Of a stretch of DNA of 64,000 bases, positions 16,877-26,372 are shown piece by piece (within the stretch, counting starts at the first letter, position 1; the number at the start of each line of letters is the position of its first letter). The position numbers and the translations under genes are program-made. The stretch covers positions 124,001 through 188,000 of the forward strand of contig NZ_OY288123.1 of assembly GCF_958439165.1 (NCBI RefSeq). Reading direction: 5' to 3'. Under the pieces are notes generated by a model that ran no database searches, had not been told where the DNA came from, and saw only the letters and a program-made list of their open reading frames with translations. The stretch is from an uncultured Hydrogenophaga sp. GTDB lineage: Bacteria; Pseudomonadota; Gammaproteobacteria; Burkholderiales; Burkholderiaceae_C.

Positions 16877-19800
16877 TCAACGGTTCGGGAACAGCTCGGC
16901 CATCATGGCGGCCGAGTCGAAGACGGCCGAGCCCTCGAACGCGGGCAGGGGAGTCACGGTTGATGGGCCCCGGCGCTCCTCCACCTGCATGGTTGCCATG
17001 TTCTGGCGCATGGCCAACAGACCGGTCACGCTGTGGTCGATGGCATATTTCCGCTGGACCAGGCGGGTTGTCCACTGGTCGGGAGCGTTTCTCAGCTCAT
17101 CGGTGGCCGCCTTGAGCTCATCCGGGTTCAGTCCCATGAGCTCGAGGTTGGCCTGCGAGGTCCAGTCGGCCGGGTTGTTGACCACCGCGATCATGTCCGG
17201 CACCTGCAGCCGCTTCTGTGCCGCCTGCACACGATGCCAGGCCGCCGCCTGTTCCTCCGGACCCAGCATGCCGAACAGCTCTTCCTTCACGGTGCTTTCA
17301 TCGAGGTTCAGGATGGCAGCTTTGACGTCCGCCCGAATCACCTTGGGAAATCCATAGCTGTGCGCGTTACCGGCAGAGTTCGCTTCCCAGTCATCCACCT
17401 GCCGGATGGTGGTCACTCCTGTCGGGTTGAAGCCCGAGGACATGTCCCGCTGGAGGAGCTGGCGCTGAACGGCCTGCATTCGGGTCCAGGCTTGATCTGC
17501 CTGGTTCGCATCGAGGCCTTGACCGTACCGCGACAGGAATTCCGCTTTCTGCATCCCGAGCAGCTCCAAACGGTATTCCCGGCCAATGGTGTCTGGAAGT
17601 TTTGGCGAGGAGGCCTTGCTGTCGAGTCGGGCCATGGCTCTCAGGGACTCTTCCCACGTTGCAGTCACCGGATTCGGCGTGGCGATGGACTCCAGGCCCG
17701 AGTTCGTCTTTTTGCCGTTCGACATGTCGTTGTCGATCGTCTGAACCTCGACTTGTCCGTCCGGACGGCGCTCCTTCATGAGATTGCCCGAGTGCATGTC
17801 GTCCTGCCCCGTGAGATAAGCCAGGACGCCCAGATTCGACAGCGATTCCAGCAGAGGCGCCGAGGTGAAGTCCAGTTTCATCAGGAATTGCGTGGTTGGC
17901 GCCGCTTCCCTTCGCTGGAGCTGCTCAGGCGTCAGGGTTCCGGTGGTGAGGAAGTTCAGCGTGCTGGCGTCTTCGTCGATCTGGTAGCCCATGAAGCCGT
18001 AGGTCTCGGCCAGACGGCTCAGTCTTCCCGGCGCCATCTTCTTGATGCTCTGCATGTCGAAGCGATTCAGTGACAGCTTGGCAGGTGCTCCGACCCCTGA
18101 CTCAAGCATCTCCCCGCTTACGAACCGACTGAGGGTCCCGTACTTTTTCTCGTCCGAACCGGGCGCCCGGTACATGACCGGCTTGGCCGCTGGCGCCGAG
18201 CGGATCCCCAGCGCGCTCGACACTTTTGCCGTGGCCATGATCCGTCCGCTCAGGTTGGCCCCCCGCTCGGGAATGCCGGCAGCCTGGCCGGCGTCGGCCA
18301 CCTCGTCGGTGGCCTCCTTGAAGACCCATCGCTCGTTGCCCTCAGCGCTTTGCCACTCCAGCAGATGAACGGTGGCCATCGTGCCTTGGCCCAGCACTCT
18401 GGAAGACGCCAGCTCGGCCTGCGTGTCCAACCGGATGTCCGGCAGATTGTCCGGGTGAAGCTCGATGCCGAGCTTTTGCATGGATTGCAGCGTCTTCACC
18501 TTGACGCCTCGCTTGACGATCTCGGCAGCCGACTTCAGAAAACTGGCCTGGGCGGTGCGGGGGAACAGCTGGCGGGCGCTCAGCAGCCGGTCGATCACCG
18601 CCTTTTCATTGGCCCGATTGCCGGCGGCCTGGTTCAGTTCGGCCAGGGTCAGGCCACCGTGAGCCGCCCGAGCTGCATGACCCAGGTTGAAGCCGTTGTC
18701 GATCCATGACTGGACCTCATCGTTCGGGACAGTAGCCAGTGCCATGGCTTCGATCAAGCGGGTGCCTGCCGGCAGCTGGCCATACCGGCCTTCCAGGTCC
18801 TCCAGTTTGTCTGGCAGTTGGATCAGTTGGCCCAGTTCGGTTGTGAGCTGGGCCAGCAGCTTCTCTGCGGTTGTCACAGTTCCCGGCTGCTGCAGGTCCT
18901 TCGGCTTCATCGATTCCTGGCGCCGGGCCGTTGAAAGCGCCTCGATCAACCCGTACAGCGAGGTTTGTGCGGGGGCGATTGCGGTGTGCAAGTCGCTGCA
19001 GTTGTCGATTCGGGTCGCTTCCACATGCGCGTTCAGCTGTCGCTTGAGGCCGGGCGCAGAAAGCTGCTTCAGCAAATGGCCATCGACTTCCTGCTCCTTC
19101 AGCTTGCCCTTGTTGTCACCCATTGTGATCACGGGTCGGTATCGGACCCGCAGGTCGTAGGCCTGCTCGCGTTCACGCTCCATCAAGGCCTCTCGGGCCT
19201 CGGAGGTGCCGCCGTTTTCGCGGGGTGAATCCTTGAGGCCCAGTTTCAGCGGCCGCACCAAGGTCGGGGACTCCGGCGTGGCTTTCAGATCAAGCTTTTT
19301 GTTGGTTCGGGGCGTATGCATCAACTTGTCGCGCAGCAACCGTCCCCGGCTCTTTGCCTTGTTCCGGCCCGAACCGACCCCGCTCGTGCTGTCTTCGCTG
19401 TTCACTGGCGAACTGGATGGTGGAGTCAGGCGCCCCAGCTGGCCGGGGGAACTCGTCACCCATTGCACCCGGGGCGCGTGCTCGGACGCGGCCGATGAGC
19501 TGGTGGAGGTTTCGATTTCCGCCGGGATGGACAGGTCCGGGTCGCTGGACGGGCCATGGCGGCTTTCCAGGGAGCCTGGGTCAGGCTGCGTCGAGGCAGG
19601 TGTGTCGGCCGATCCGGATTGATGTGCTTGTTTGTTCGCCAGGGTGTGGACCGAGTCGGCGCCATCCCTGTCGGGCTGCGATGAAGATGCGGGATCCACC
19701 GACGTCGATGCCGGGTGGTCTGGCGGTGCTTTGTGGGAGGTCGGACCGCTGGTGCCTGGCCCGGATGTCAACAGGCTCCTTGGCGATCGGCTGTCCAGCG

Positions 19801-20044
19801 CCTTGCTCCTGTGGAGGACCGGATTCCGGGTTCTGGGCTGCTTTGGGGGCAGTGTCGGTGCGGGCTGTCGGGTCGACTTGGGTTCCTTTCGCGCCGCGCA
19901 CAAGAGCTCCCACTGAGCCTCCAGGTTGTTTCTGGAGAGGACGCTCACCACACCCTTTGCGGATGTTTCTTGGGACGGCGCTTCGTTCCGGGACGGAGAT
20001 GGGCTTGTCAGGGGCAGCGGACTGGTGGAGAGGCGGGTTGACAT
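16877..20044 (-). CDS. Large kinase-like protein of unknown family (array member 1), putative effector
   Basis: 1055 residues; I do not recognise the family. Residues 1-~290 are Ser/Thr/Pro-rich and look disordered. A helical region follows, then a divergent kinase-like domain at ~540-780. It has a Gly loop LGQGTMATV (551-559), an invariant-type Lys576 in WVFKEA, a catalytic-loop-like DDMHSGNLM (Asp749, His751, Asn754) and a metal-site-like IDND (Asp771, Asp773). This D-x-H-x-G-N ... D-x-D pattern is that of atypical kinases (APH, PI-kinase, HipA groups). Two similar ~60-residue repeats lie at ~830-890 and ~920-970. Base composition is visibly less GC-rich than the other three array genes. 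The ATG at 20044 is a choice; a GTG at 20080 is possible, and no strong ribosome site is seen. Effector or toxin role is inference. Confidence 0.75.
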   Translation of the reverse strand: MSTRLSTSPLPLTSPSPSRNEAPSQETSAKGVVSVLSRNNLEAQWELLCAARKEPKSTRQPAPTLPPKQPRTRNPVLHRSKALDSRSPRSLLTSGPGTSGPTSHKAPPDHPASTSVDPASSSQPDRDGADSVHTLANKQAHQSGSADTPASTQPDPGSLESRHGPSSDPDLSIPAEIETSTSSSAASEHAPRVQWVTSSPGQLGRLTPPSSSPVNSEDSTSGVGSGRNKAKSRGRLLRDKLMHTPRTNKKLDLKATPESPTLVRPLKLGLKDSPRENGGTSEAREALMEREREQAYDLRVRYRPVITMGDNKGKLKEQEVDGHLLKQLSAPGLKRQLNAHVEATRIDNCSDLHTAIAPAQTSLYGLIEALSTARRQESMKPKDLQQPGTVTTAEKLLAQLTTELGQLIQLPDKLEDLEGRYGQLPAGTRLIEAMALATVPNDEVQSWIDNGFNLGHAARAAHGGLTLAELNQAAGNRANEKAVIDRLLSARQLFPRTAQASFLKSAAEIVKRGVKVKTLQSMQKLGIELHPDNLPDIRLDTQAELASSRVLGQGTMATVHLLEWQSAEGNERWVFKEATDEVADAGQAAGIPERGANLSGRIMATAKVSSALGIRSAPAAKPVMYRAPGSDEKKYGTLSRFVSGEMLESGVGAPAKLSLNRFDMQSIKKMAPGRLSRLAETYGFMGYQIDEDASTLNFLTTGTLTPEQLQRREAAPTTQFLMKLDFTSAPLLESLSNLGVLAYLTGQDDMHSGNLMKERRPDGQVEVQTIDNDMSNGKKTNSGLESIATPNPVTATWEESLRAMARLDSKASSPKLPDTIGREYRLELLGMQKAEFLSRYGQGLDANQADQAWTRMQAVQRQLLQRDMSSGFNPTGVTTIRQVDDWEANSAGNAHSYGFPKVIRADVKAAILNLDESTVKEELFGMLGPEEQAAAWHRVQAAQKRLQVPDMIAVVNNPADWTSQANLELMGLNPDELKAATDELRNAPDQWTTRLVQRKYAIDHSVTGLLAMRQNMATMQVEERRGPSTVTPLPAFEGSAVFDSAAMMAELFPNR

Positions 20045-20076
20045 GGGCGGACTCGGTTGGGAGGAATGGTCATTTG

Positions 20077-20094
20077 TCACCAATTCATCACCAA
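20077..20094 (-). repeat. 7-base direct repeat upstream of array member 1
   Basis: TTGGTGA occurs twice with an 11-base period (one helical turn) on the minus strand, 33 bases before the chosen ATG of the kinase-like gene. The stretch is AT-rich against its surroundings and lies in the 91-base gap after array member 2. It could bind a regulator, or it could be coding if the GTG at 20080 is used. Confidence 0.3.
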
Positions 20095-20135
20095 ACTGCG
20101 AGCCGCTCGTCCAGAGAGTGGCCTCCCCGGTTCGC

Positions 20136-23100
20136 TCAGTCCCTGTGGGGCAGCGCGAGTTGATGCTGCAGGTCCCGCATGGCCTGACGCAGCTCTTCGT
20201 TCTGATGAACGGCGCGTGCCCGGTGGGGTTCCGGATGCAGATCCATCGCCCAGGCGGGCAGTCCGTCGGCATGGGCCTGGCCTGTTGCATTCAGGTCCCA
20301 GCCGGCCAGCAGGCCGTGCAGCAGCCGTCGGTCGTCAGGCCCACCGGGCTGCAGCCAGGGCAGCAGTTCGCCGGCGGTGGGGACTGCCTGGTCGGGCTGC
20401 AGGTGGGCGCACAGAAATGGGGCGGTACCCGCCAGCCTTTGCAGCGCCTGGGTGTCGGCGCTGGCGAGTTGTCGGACCGTGACGATCCATTGGCTGGCTG
20501 AGGGCGAGAGATCGCTGGCGCTCGCCAACGTGTCCAGCGCGCGGTCGAGCGAGCGCAGTGCCGTCAGGACCTGGCTGGCAGCGTCGGGGAGGGCGTCGTC
20601 GTTCAGCCTCAGGGCCAGCAGCACCGACATGCGCCGGCCGTGGGTTGTGGTGGCCTGATCGACGTTGTCCCATGCCGATTGCAGTTCGCTCGATGCAGTC
20701 CCGTTGCTCGCGCTGCTCAAGCCCTCGGCGTTCCAGTGGGTGGTCAGAGTCCGGGTCAGCGTCGGCCATGCCCGGATCCCAGGCGCTGGCGAGCCGACCT
20801 GCGGGGCTGGCAGCGATCCGGTGTCGGTGTGGGCTGACGACCGCAGGATGTCCAGCGCCATGTCGGCCACGCCAGCCAGCGGATAGATGGCCTGCAGTTG
20901 GCGGTGCCGCTCCTCCAGGCCGGGGGCGAGACCGGGGTCCGGTTGGCTTTCGACCCATTGCCGGGCGCTGGCCTGCAACAGGCTGTGGGCCAGCAAGGCC
21001 CAGGTGGCGGGCCGGTCGGGCGCGGTTTTGGGTGGGGTGGCCAGCAGGTCGCCCGGTCGGGCGCCGGCCACCCATTCGGCCCGGCGATGCAGGGGCTGGC
21101 CGTTGAGCCGTGCGGCCAGGGCCAGCAGGATCTCGAAGGTGGGCTCCGCTTCGTGACTGTGCAGCCGCGTGGCCAGCACCACCGGAGCGAGAGCGAGCGC
21201 ATCATCCCAGTGGCGAATGTCCTGACGAATGGTGTCCCGCAGCGGTTCAAGCCATGCCGGCGTTGCCGTGCCGCTTTCGTCGAATCTGGCGGCTTGTTTG
21301 GACAAGGCCGAGTAAAGCTGCAGACAACGGTCCCGACGCTGCTCCCAGGGCAGTGCCAGAGGGTCTTCATCGTGGCCCAGTGGCTGGCTCAGTGAATGCT
21401 GGTGCGACTCCACCAGCATGGCCAGTTCCGCGGTGACCGAGCCGTCGCCAGGAACCGACAGGGCCGGACGCGGGCCTGGTACGCCCTGCAGGCTGCGGAC
21501 CAGGCCCTGCAGCGTCTGCCGCTCGGCGTGGCTGGCAGGCTGCTGCTCCAGCAGGGCCTGTACCAGCCGGGCCCGGGAGCGTTGTACCGATGCCCACACC
21601 TGGATGCGGGAGCCGATGTCGGTGAGGCGGCGCAGGGTGCCTTCGGCTGCGTCGAGATGGACGCAGAGGTGCTGCACCGAGTGGCCGGATCCTCCCGGCT
21701 GGCTGCCCTGTTTCAACCAGGTGAGCTGGATGCGCTGCAGCCAGCCCAGGTCGCTGTCCTCGGCCCCGATGGAGCTACGCTGGGCACTGGTCTGTGCGCT
21801 GGGCGGCGACAGGAGCTGGCCGGTGGTGGTGAAGCACACCCGTTGCCTGACCGCCCGTTGCTGGTCGGCCGGCAGCCATTCCAGCGCTTCGGGCAGCCCG
21901 TCGATCTGCAGGGCACGCAGCGCGCTGGCCATCGAGGCTGGCATATGCTGAGGCCTTGCGGGGCCGATGCCGGTCCGCCACCACGACGAACCCGTCGGCT
22001 GGATCCGCCCGGCCCGCAGGTGCACGCCGCCCGGGGTGGTCACCTCGCGCGGTGGCTCGGCCCAGATCAGGCCTACCCAGTGGGCCAGCCAGTCGAGGGC
22101 CAGCTGATCGTGCTGGCGCTGGGCCGGATCGAGGGGGGCGGGTTTGCCCGTCCGCTCGGTCGGCATCTCGATCAGCATGCCGTACGCCGGCTCCTGACCG
22201 GGTGGCTGGAAGATGCAGGGCTGCACCGGGGTCAGGAGGTGGGACACGCCCAGTGACCGCGCCAGCGCCTGCACCGCCACGGCCTGGCGCAGCTCCCGCG
22301 CCTTGCTGCTGGTGCGCTGGCAGGCTTTGAAGCGGAAACGCCGATGTTCGCCGGATGGGGCGGTGCCGCCGAGTGTCAGCCAGCCCGATGCCGGCAGGCG
22401 CCAGCGTGGACCGCCTTCCAGGCTCAGTCCGTCAGGCATGTGGTCGGGCAACGGCAATGCCATCGGATCGTCGGCCGACCAGCCGGCCCGGGCCATGCAG
22501 CCCTGCAGGCGTGCATCGAGTCGGCGCACCATGCTCCAGCGGTACAGCGCGTCGCCCGCATCGGGGTGCCGCTCCCAGGCCTGGACGTCGGCCAGCATCG
22601 GTTCCGGCAGACCCCGCTGGCGGCAGGCGGCTCGGGCCTGCGTCACCGTGTCCACGCTCAGGCCATTGCGGTGGAGCTCGATGAGCCGAGCGGGTGCCAC
22701 GCCGTCGTGCAAGCCCGGCAGCATGAATTCCATAGGCATGCAGGGCGGGATCAGGCTGTCGATCAGGTCGCCACAGGTCCAGGTCATGAGCGCCTGCGCC
22801 ATGACCTTGCCGTGCGTGTCGGCGGCGAGCCGTTGGGTCAGTGCCTCGATACGCGTCCTGGCATGACCCAGCACCTCCTGGTGCTGGTCCAGCTCGGCCA
22901 GCAGCGCCGGTGGCGCACGGCGGTCCCGCGACACCTCCGCTCTGGCGGCCTTGCAGCAGGCTTCGACGAACATCCAGCGCTTCCGGCTGTCCGGCGGCGG
23001 GGTCTCGGCCTGCACACCCAGTCGGTGGCATTCGGTGATGGCACCCAGAGGATGCTGCCGCTGTCGCAGCCATGCCGCCCGGTGCGACGGTGGGTCGTGC

Positions 23101-23279
23101 AGTGGAATGTCCTCCAGCGGTTCGGGTCGGGGGCTGGCCGGTAGCCGGTGGTCGCGGGGGCTGGCCAGGACGGTGCCGCGGTCGGGGCCTGATGGGGGGG
23201 TACCGTGCAGCGGTATCGGATCGACCGGCGTCAGGGGTGCGCGGGTACGGCGGGGGGTTGGCAGGCTGTCGGGAATCAT
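20136..23279 (-). CDS. Large protein with degenerate kinase-like domain (array member 2)
   Basis: 1047 residues, not a family I recognise. The first ~65 residues are Pro-rich with a repeated PLH-x-x-PPS motif. A helical region follows with WTCGDLIDSL (167-) and ARAGWSAD (263-270). A degenerate kinase-like region at ~290-435 comes next: RFRFKAC keeps a Lys at 318 and LGVSHLLTPVQPCIF...YGMLIE matches member 1, but the D-x-H-x-G-N and DND motifs are absent (LIWAEPPREV instead). The C-terminal half is all-helical and ends with LLHGLLAGWDL. It aligns almost without offset with member 3, showing a full-length duplication. No signal peptide or membrane helix is seen. The ATG at 23279 lies 27 bases after member 3, so co-transcription is likely. 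Confidence 0.72.
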   Translation of the reverse strand: MIPDSLPTPRRTRAPLTPVDPIPLHGTPPSGPDRGTVLASPRDHRLPASPRPEPLEDIPLHDPPSHRAAWLRQRQHPLGAITECHRLGVQAETPPPDSRKRWMFVEACCKAARAEVSRDRRAPPALLAELDQHQEVLGHARTRIEALTQRLAADTHGKVMAQALMTWTCGDLIDSLIPPCMPMEFMLPGLHDGVAPARLIELHRNGLSVDTVTQARAACRQRGLPEPMLADVQAWERHPDAGDALYRWSMVRRLDARLQGCMARAGWSADDPMALPLPDHMPDGLSLEGGPRWRLPASGWLTLGGTAPSGEHRRFRFKACQRTSSKARELRQAVAVQALARSLGVSHLLTPVQPCIFQPPGQEPAYGMLIEMPTERTGKPAPLDPAQRQHDQLALDWLAHWVGLIWAEPPREVTTPGGVHLRAGRIQPTGSSWWRTGIGPARPQHMPASMASALRALQIDGLPEALEWLPADQQRAVRQRVCFTTTGQLLSPPSAQTSAQRSSIGAEDSDLGWLQRIQLTWLKQGSQPGGSGHSVQHLCVHLDAAEGTLRRLTDIGSRIQVWASVQRSRARLVQALLEQQPASHAERQTLQGLVRSLQGVPGPRPALSVPGDGSVTAELAMLVESHQHSLSQPLGHDEDPLALPWEQRRDRCLQLYSALSKQAARFDESGTATPAWLEPLRDTIRQDIRHWDDALALAPVVLATRLHSHEAEPTFEILLALAARLNGQPLHRRAEWVAGARPGDLLATPPKTAPDRPATWALLAHSLLQASARQWVESQPDPGLAPGLEERHRQLQAIYPLAGVADMALDILRSSAHTDTGSLPAPQVGSPAPGIRAWPTLTRTLTTHWNAEGLSSASNGTASSELQSAWDNVDQATTTHGRRMSVLLALRLNDDALPDAASQVLTALRSLDRALDTLASASDLSPSASQWIVTVRQLASADTQALQRLAGTAPFLCAHLQPDQAVPTAGELLPWLQPGGPDDRRLLHGLLAGWDLNATGQAHADGLPAWAMDLHPEPHRARAVHQNEELRQAMRDLQHQLALPHRD

Positions 23280-23306
23280 GCGGGTTCCATCGGGCAGGGT
23301 GGAAGG

Positions 23307-26300
23307 TCAGTCCGGCAGCGGCACAAGCTGCTGCTGCAGCTCGGCCAGGTGCGTCGGCAGCTGGGTGCTCAGGTCCCAGCCAGCCAGCAGGCTGTGGAGC
23401 AACGGCAGGTCCATCGGGTCGTTGGCCGGCAGATCTGCTGCCATGGCCGGCAGGCACTTCAGGGCTTCGCGCTCCTGCTGGCTGACCTCCTCCAGGCTGC
23501 CTGCGATCCATTGCCTGACCGCTTTGCTCGTCTGCGGGTGGTCGAGCAAGGTCAGCAGGGCGTTTTCGAGCTCCCTCAGGGCCATTTCGGCACCGGTGGC
23601 GATCAATGGCAGCGAGTCGTCCGATGGCGCCAGCTGGCGCAGCCGCAGCAGGCACTGGCCATACCGCGCGGTGGCGGCGCGCACCGGGCCCCAGGCATCG
23701 GCGGACGGGGTGGTCGTGCTCATCCGCCGTGACGATGCCTCTTCTTCGGCGGTGCGTTGAATCCGTCCGACCATGGAATCCGGTGGCAGCGGTGTGGTCC
23801 GGAGGGGGAAGGCATCGGGACTCTGCCCTGGCTTCTGCTGCGACAAGGTCAGCGCCATGCGGGCCACCTCCGACACAGGATAGACCGACCGCAGTGGCTG
23901 AGCCGGCTGCGGAGACCACCGGGCCTGTGCCTGCAGCAGACGTCGGGCCAGCAGCAGCCAGGCCGCAGGCATCTGCCGCGATCCCTTTGCGTTGTGGAGA
24001 CGGGTCAGGTCCCCGGGTGTGGCGCCGGCTTGCCAGGCGAGCTGCCGTTGCGGTGCCCTCAGGCCGTTCAGCCCGGCCAGCGCCAGCAGCTCGGCCGCCG
24101 TGGGGGGCGGCGTTTCCTCGACCGATCCCTGCGGGATCTCGGTCAGGATGACGGAGGCATCTTCCAGGCCCACCCGGTCGGTCTTGATGGTCTGTCGCGC
24201 CCGGTGCAGCCAGTCCGGCATGGTCCCGTCGGGCGATGACGACTGGGCCGCCATGGCCAGCCGGTCGAGCGACCGGATCAGCCGGCCATTCCAGTCGATG
24301 ACCGTCTGCAGCGAGGCCCGGTCGGGCGTCGGCTGGCGCAGCAACTGCTCGTAAGTGCGCAGCATGCTGGCCAGGGGCCTGCGACCCTCGGGGTCCTCGC
24401 TGGCCGGCCAGTGCCGTGCCATGGTGGCTTCGGAAACCCGGCGCGATGGGGCCTTCACGCCCTGCAGCCGCAGCAGCAGCGCCTGTTGCTGGCGCTGCGC
24501 AGTGGAGCGCTCTGCAACGCTCAGGTGCTCGGGCGTCCAGCGCATGAGTTCGCGGTTCACGACGGCCCGAGCCCTCTGCAGCTGACCCCATTGCACGGCC
24601 AGGGTCGTTGCGGATTCGGGCAGGCGTTCGGCGAACCGAAACTCCAGGACATCCACCCGCAGGGCAGCGGCCTGCAGCAGGCTGTCGGGCGCGGGCTTCA
24701 GGTCCTCCAGGCGCTGGACCCAGGTGCGCTCACGCCGCGCAGTGGGCGGCGGGGTCTGCGTCGGCTGTGCACGGTCCAGTCGGCTGATCCTGCGGGCGGG
24801 CGGACGGGACGGCGGCAGCACCGCCGCTTCGGCGAGATCGAGGTTGTGCCAGCGTCTCTCGAAGGCTCGCCGTTGGTCCTCGGTCAGCCAGGCCATGGCC
24901 GGTTGCCAGGCATCCAGGTTCAGGGTCTGCAGCCGCTGCCTCAGGGCGGCCGACACGGTGTCAGGCTGCCCGAAGCCGACCCAGCGCAGGGGCGGTCCGT
25001 CCGGTCCCGCCGCCCCGTCGTCGGGCCTGTTCGGCAGACCCAGCAGGCGTCGCGGGCCCTGCGGTGTATGCGACCAGCACTGATCCGCCTCCCCCCAGGA
25101 CAGATCACCCAGCCATGCCAGCCAGGCCTGCTCCGCCGCCTGCAGGCGATCGGGGATCACCTCGGTCGATGGACGCGCGGGTGTTGCCGATGATTCCGGC
25201 AGCAGGGGGCCGAGCAACACGCCGTACACCGGTTGGCCATGGATGTGCTGCACATGGGCACGCACCGGCAGCAGCTGCTGATCCATTCCCAGGACGCTGG
25301 CCATGGCCTGAGCGAACAGGGCCAGCCGCAGCCGACCTTCTTCCGGACTGCCGCAGCGGCATGGCATGAACCGGTATCTGGGGCTCGCTGCCGGGCGCGC
25401 TGGGTCGGTCAGATCGATCCAGCCCTCCCGATGGGGTTGTTCAAGTGGCTGCAGCTGCGTCAGCCGTCGGGCGGTGGCGTCCGGTGCGGGCGGGGCAGGC
25501 GAAGCATCGGCGCTCCAGCCAGCCTGCGCCAGCGCGGTCAGCTCCAAGGGCTCGAATCCGTGGCCCAGTCCCCAGGCCAGGAAGGCCGGGTCCAGCGAGC
25601 TGGCGGGGCCGTACAGGAGGATCTCCCTGAGCGATGGCACGGGCCGTTGTGCGGTCTCGCAGGCCCGGCGCACCCGGCGCACCTCGATGATGCTCAGGCC
25701 GGCCTGGTGCAGACCGAGCAACTCGGCGGCCGACAGGCCTTCGCGCAGGCCTTCCAGGCAGAGTTCGGCCGAAATAGGCGGGTCTGCCAGAGATTGAAGC
25801 AAGTCCCCCAGGGTCCAGCCGAGCAGCGATGTCGCCATGGCCGGGCCTGTTTTCGGTTCCCGTTGCAAGGCCACCGCGATCGCGTGCATGCGCGAACCGA
25901 GTGCGCGCCATCCTTCTGCCTGGCGGTCCAGCTGGGTCCGCGCGCGGGGCTGATCGAGGTCGCGGGCGGTGTTCTGACACGCGCTCAGGCAAGTTGCGAT
26001 GGCGCGGGAGGTAACGGTCGCCTGGGGAACAGGGTCCCCTGCAAGGGCCCTCAGGGAGGCAGCCTCGGCGAGGTCGCGCAGGGGCAGTGCCAGCTTGAGC
26101 TGCCAGGCCTCCATGGCAGACGGCATGGCGATGCCGCAGAACATGGGTTGTGCCAGAGTCGGCGGGGCGGTGGTGATCGGGCCTTCCGGTGCGAATGTGT
26201 GGCGCTGCGGGGGGGGTGGCGATACCGGGGTCGGGTCGGATCCCGGTCGGTGAGAGGCCCGGCTCCTTCCGAGCATGGGTACACGGGCGAGGGGTCGGGT

Positions 26301-26318
26301 GTCGGTCGAGGGTCTCAT
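23307..26318 (-). CDS. Large protein with degenerate kinase-like domain (array member 3)
   Basis: 1003 residues, colinear with member 2. Matching landmarks are LGWTLGDLLQSL (166-), LREGLSAAELLGLHQAGLS (191-), LAQAGWSAD (263-271), RYRFMPC (Met at 318 where member 2 has Lys), PVYGVLLG (363-370), and C-terminal ATPGDL, SEVARMAL and LLHSLLAGWDL. The catalytic-loop region reads LGDLSWGEADQC, without the Asp/Asn pair of members 1 and 4, so a kinase reaction is unlikely. The N-terminal ~55 residues are Arg/Pro/Ser-rich. There is no membrane segment or signal peptide. The ATG at 26318 has no convincing ribosome site; it lies 54 bases after member 4. Function unknown; a pseudokinase scaffold or effector is inference. 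Confidence 0.72.
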   Translation of the reverse strand: MRPSTDTRPLARVPMLGRSRASHRPGSDPTPVSPPPPQRHTFAPEGPITTAPPTLAQPMFCGIAMPSAMEAWQLKLALPLRDLAEAASLRALAGDPVPQATVTSRAIATCLSACQNTARDLDQPRARTQLDRQAEGWRALGSRMHAIAVALQREPKTGPAMATSLLGWTLGDLLQSLADPPISAELCLEGLREGLSAAELLGLHQAGLSIIEVRRVRRACETAQRPVPSLREILLYGPASSLDPAFLAWGLGHGFEPLELTALAQAGWSADASPAPPAPDATARRLTQLQPLEQPHREGWIDLTDPARPAASPRYRFMPCRCGSPEEGRLRLALFAQAMASVLGMDQQLLPVRAHVQHIHGQPVYGVLLGPLLPESSATPARPSTEVIPDRLQAAEQAWLAWLGDLSWGEADQCWSHTPQGPRRLLGLPNRPDDGAAGPDGPPLRWVGFGQPDTVSAALRQRLQTLNLDAWQPAMAWLTEDQRRAFERRWHNLDLAEAAVLPPSRPPARRISRLDRAQPTQTPPPTARRERTWVQRLEDLKPAPDSLLQAAALRVDVLEFRFAERLPESATTLAVQWGQLQRARAVVNRELMRWTPEHLSVAERSTAQRQQQALLLRLQGVKAPSRRVSEATMARHWPASEDPEGRRPLASMLRTYEQLLRQPTPDRASLQTVIDWNGRLIRSLDRLAMAAQSSSPDGTMPDWLHRARQTIKTDRVGLEDASVILTEIPQGSVEETPPPTAAELLALAGLNGLRAPQRQLAWQAGATPGDLTRLHNAKGSRQMPAAWLLLARRLLQAQARWSPQPAQPLRSVYPVSEVARMALTLSQQKPGQSPDAFPLRTTPLPPDSMVGRIQRTAEEEASSRRMSTTTPSADAWGPVRAATARYGQCLLRLRQLAPSDDSLPLIATGAEMALRELENALLTLLDHPQTSKAVRQWIAGSLEEVSQQEREALKCLPAMAADLPANDPMDLPLLHSLLAGWDLSTQLPTHLAELQQQLVPLPD

Positions 26319-26372
26319 GGTGCTGGGGAAGTGAAGAGCCCGTTGGGTGGGGCTGGCAGCCTTTCTCAGTCC

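Noticed and set aside
22432..24591. Long alternative minus-strand frames within the kinase-like array (22432-24591, 25441-28284)
   Set aside because: They are Ala/Gly/Pro/Arg-rich, straddle the gene boundaries of members 2-4 and lack the shared motifs found in the chosen frames, which also align between paralogs.
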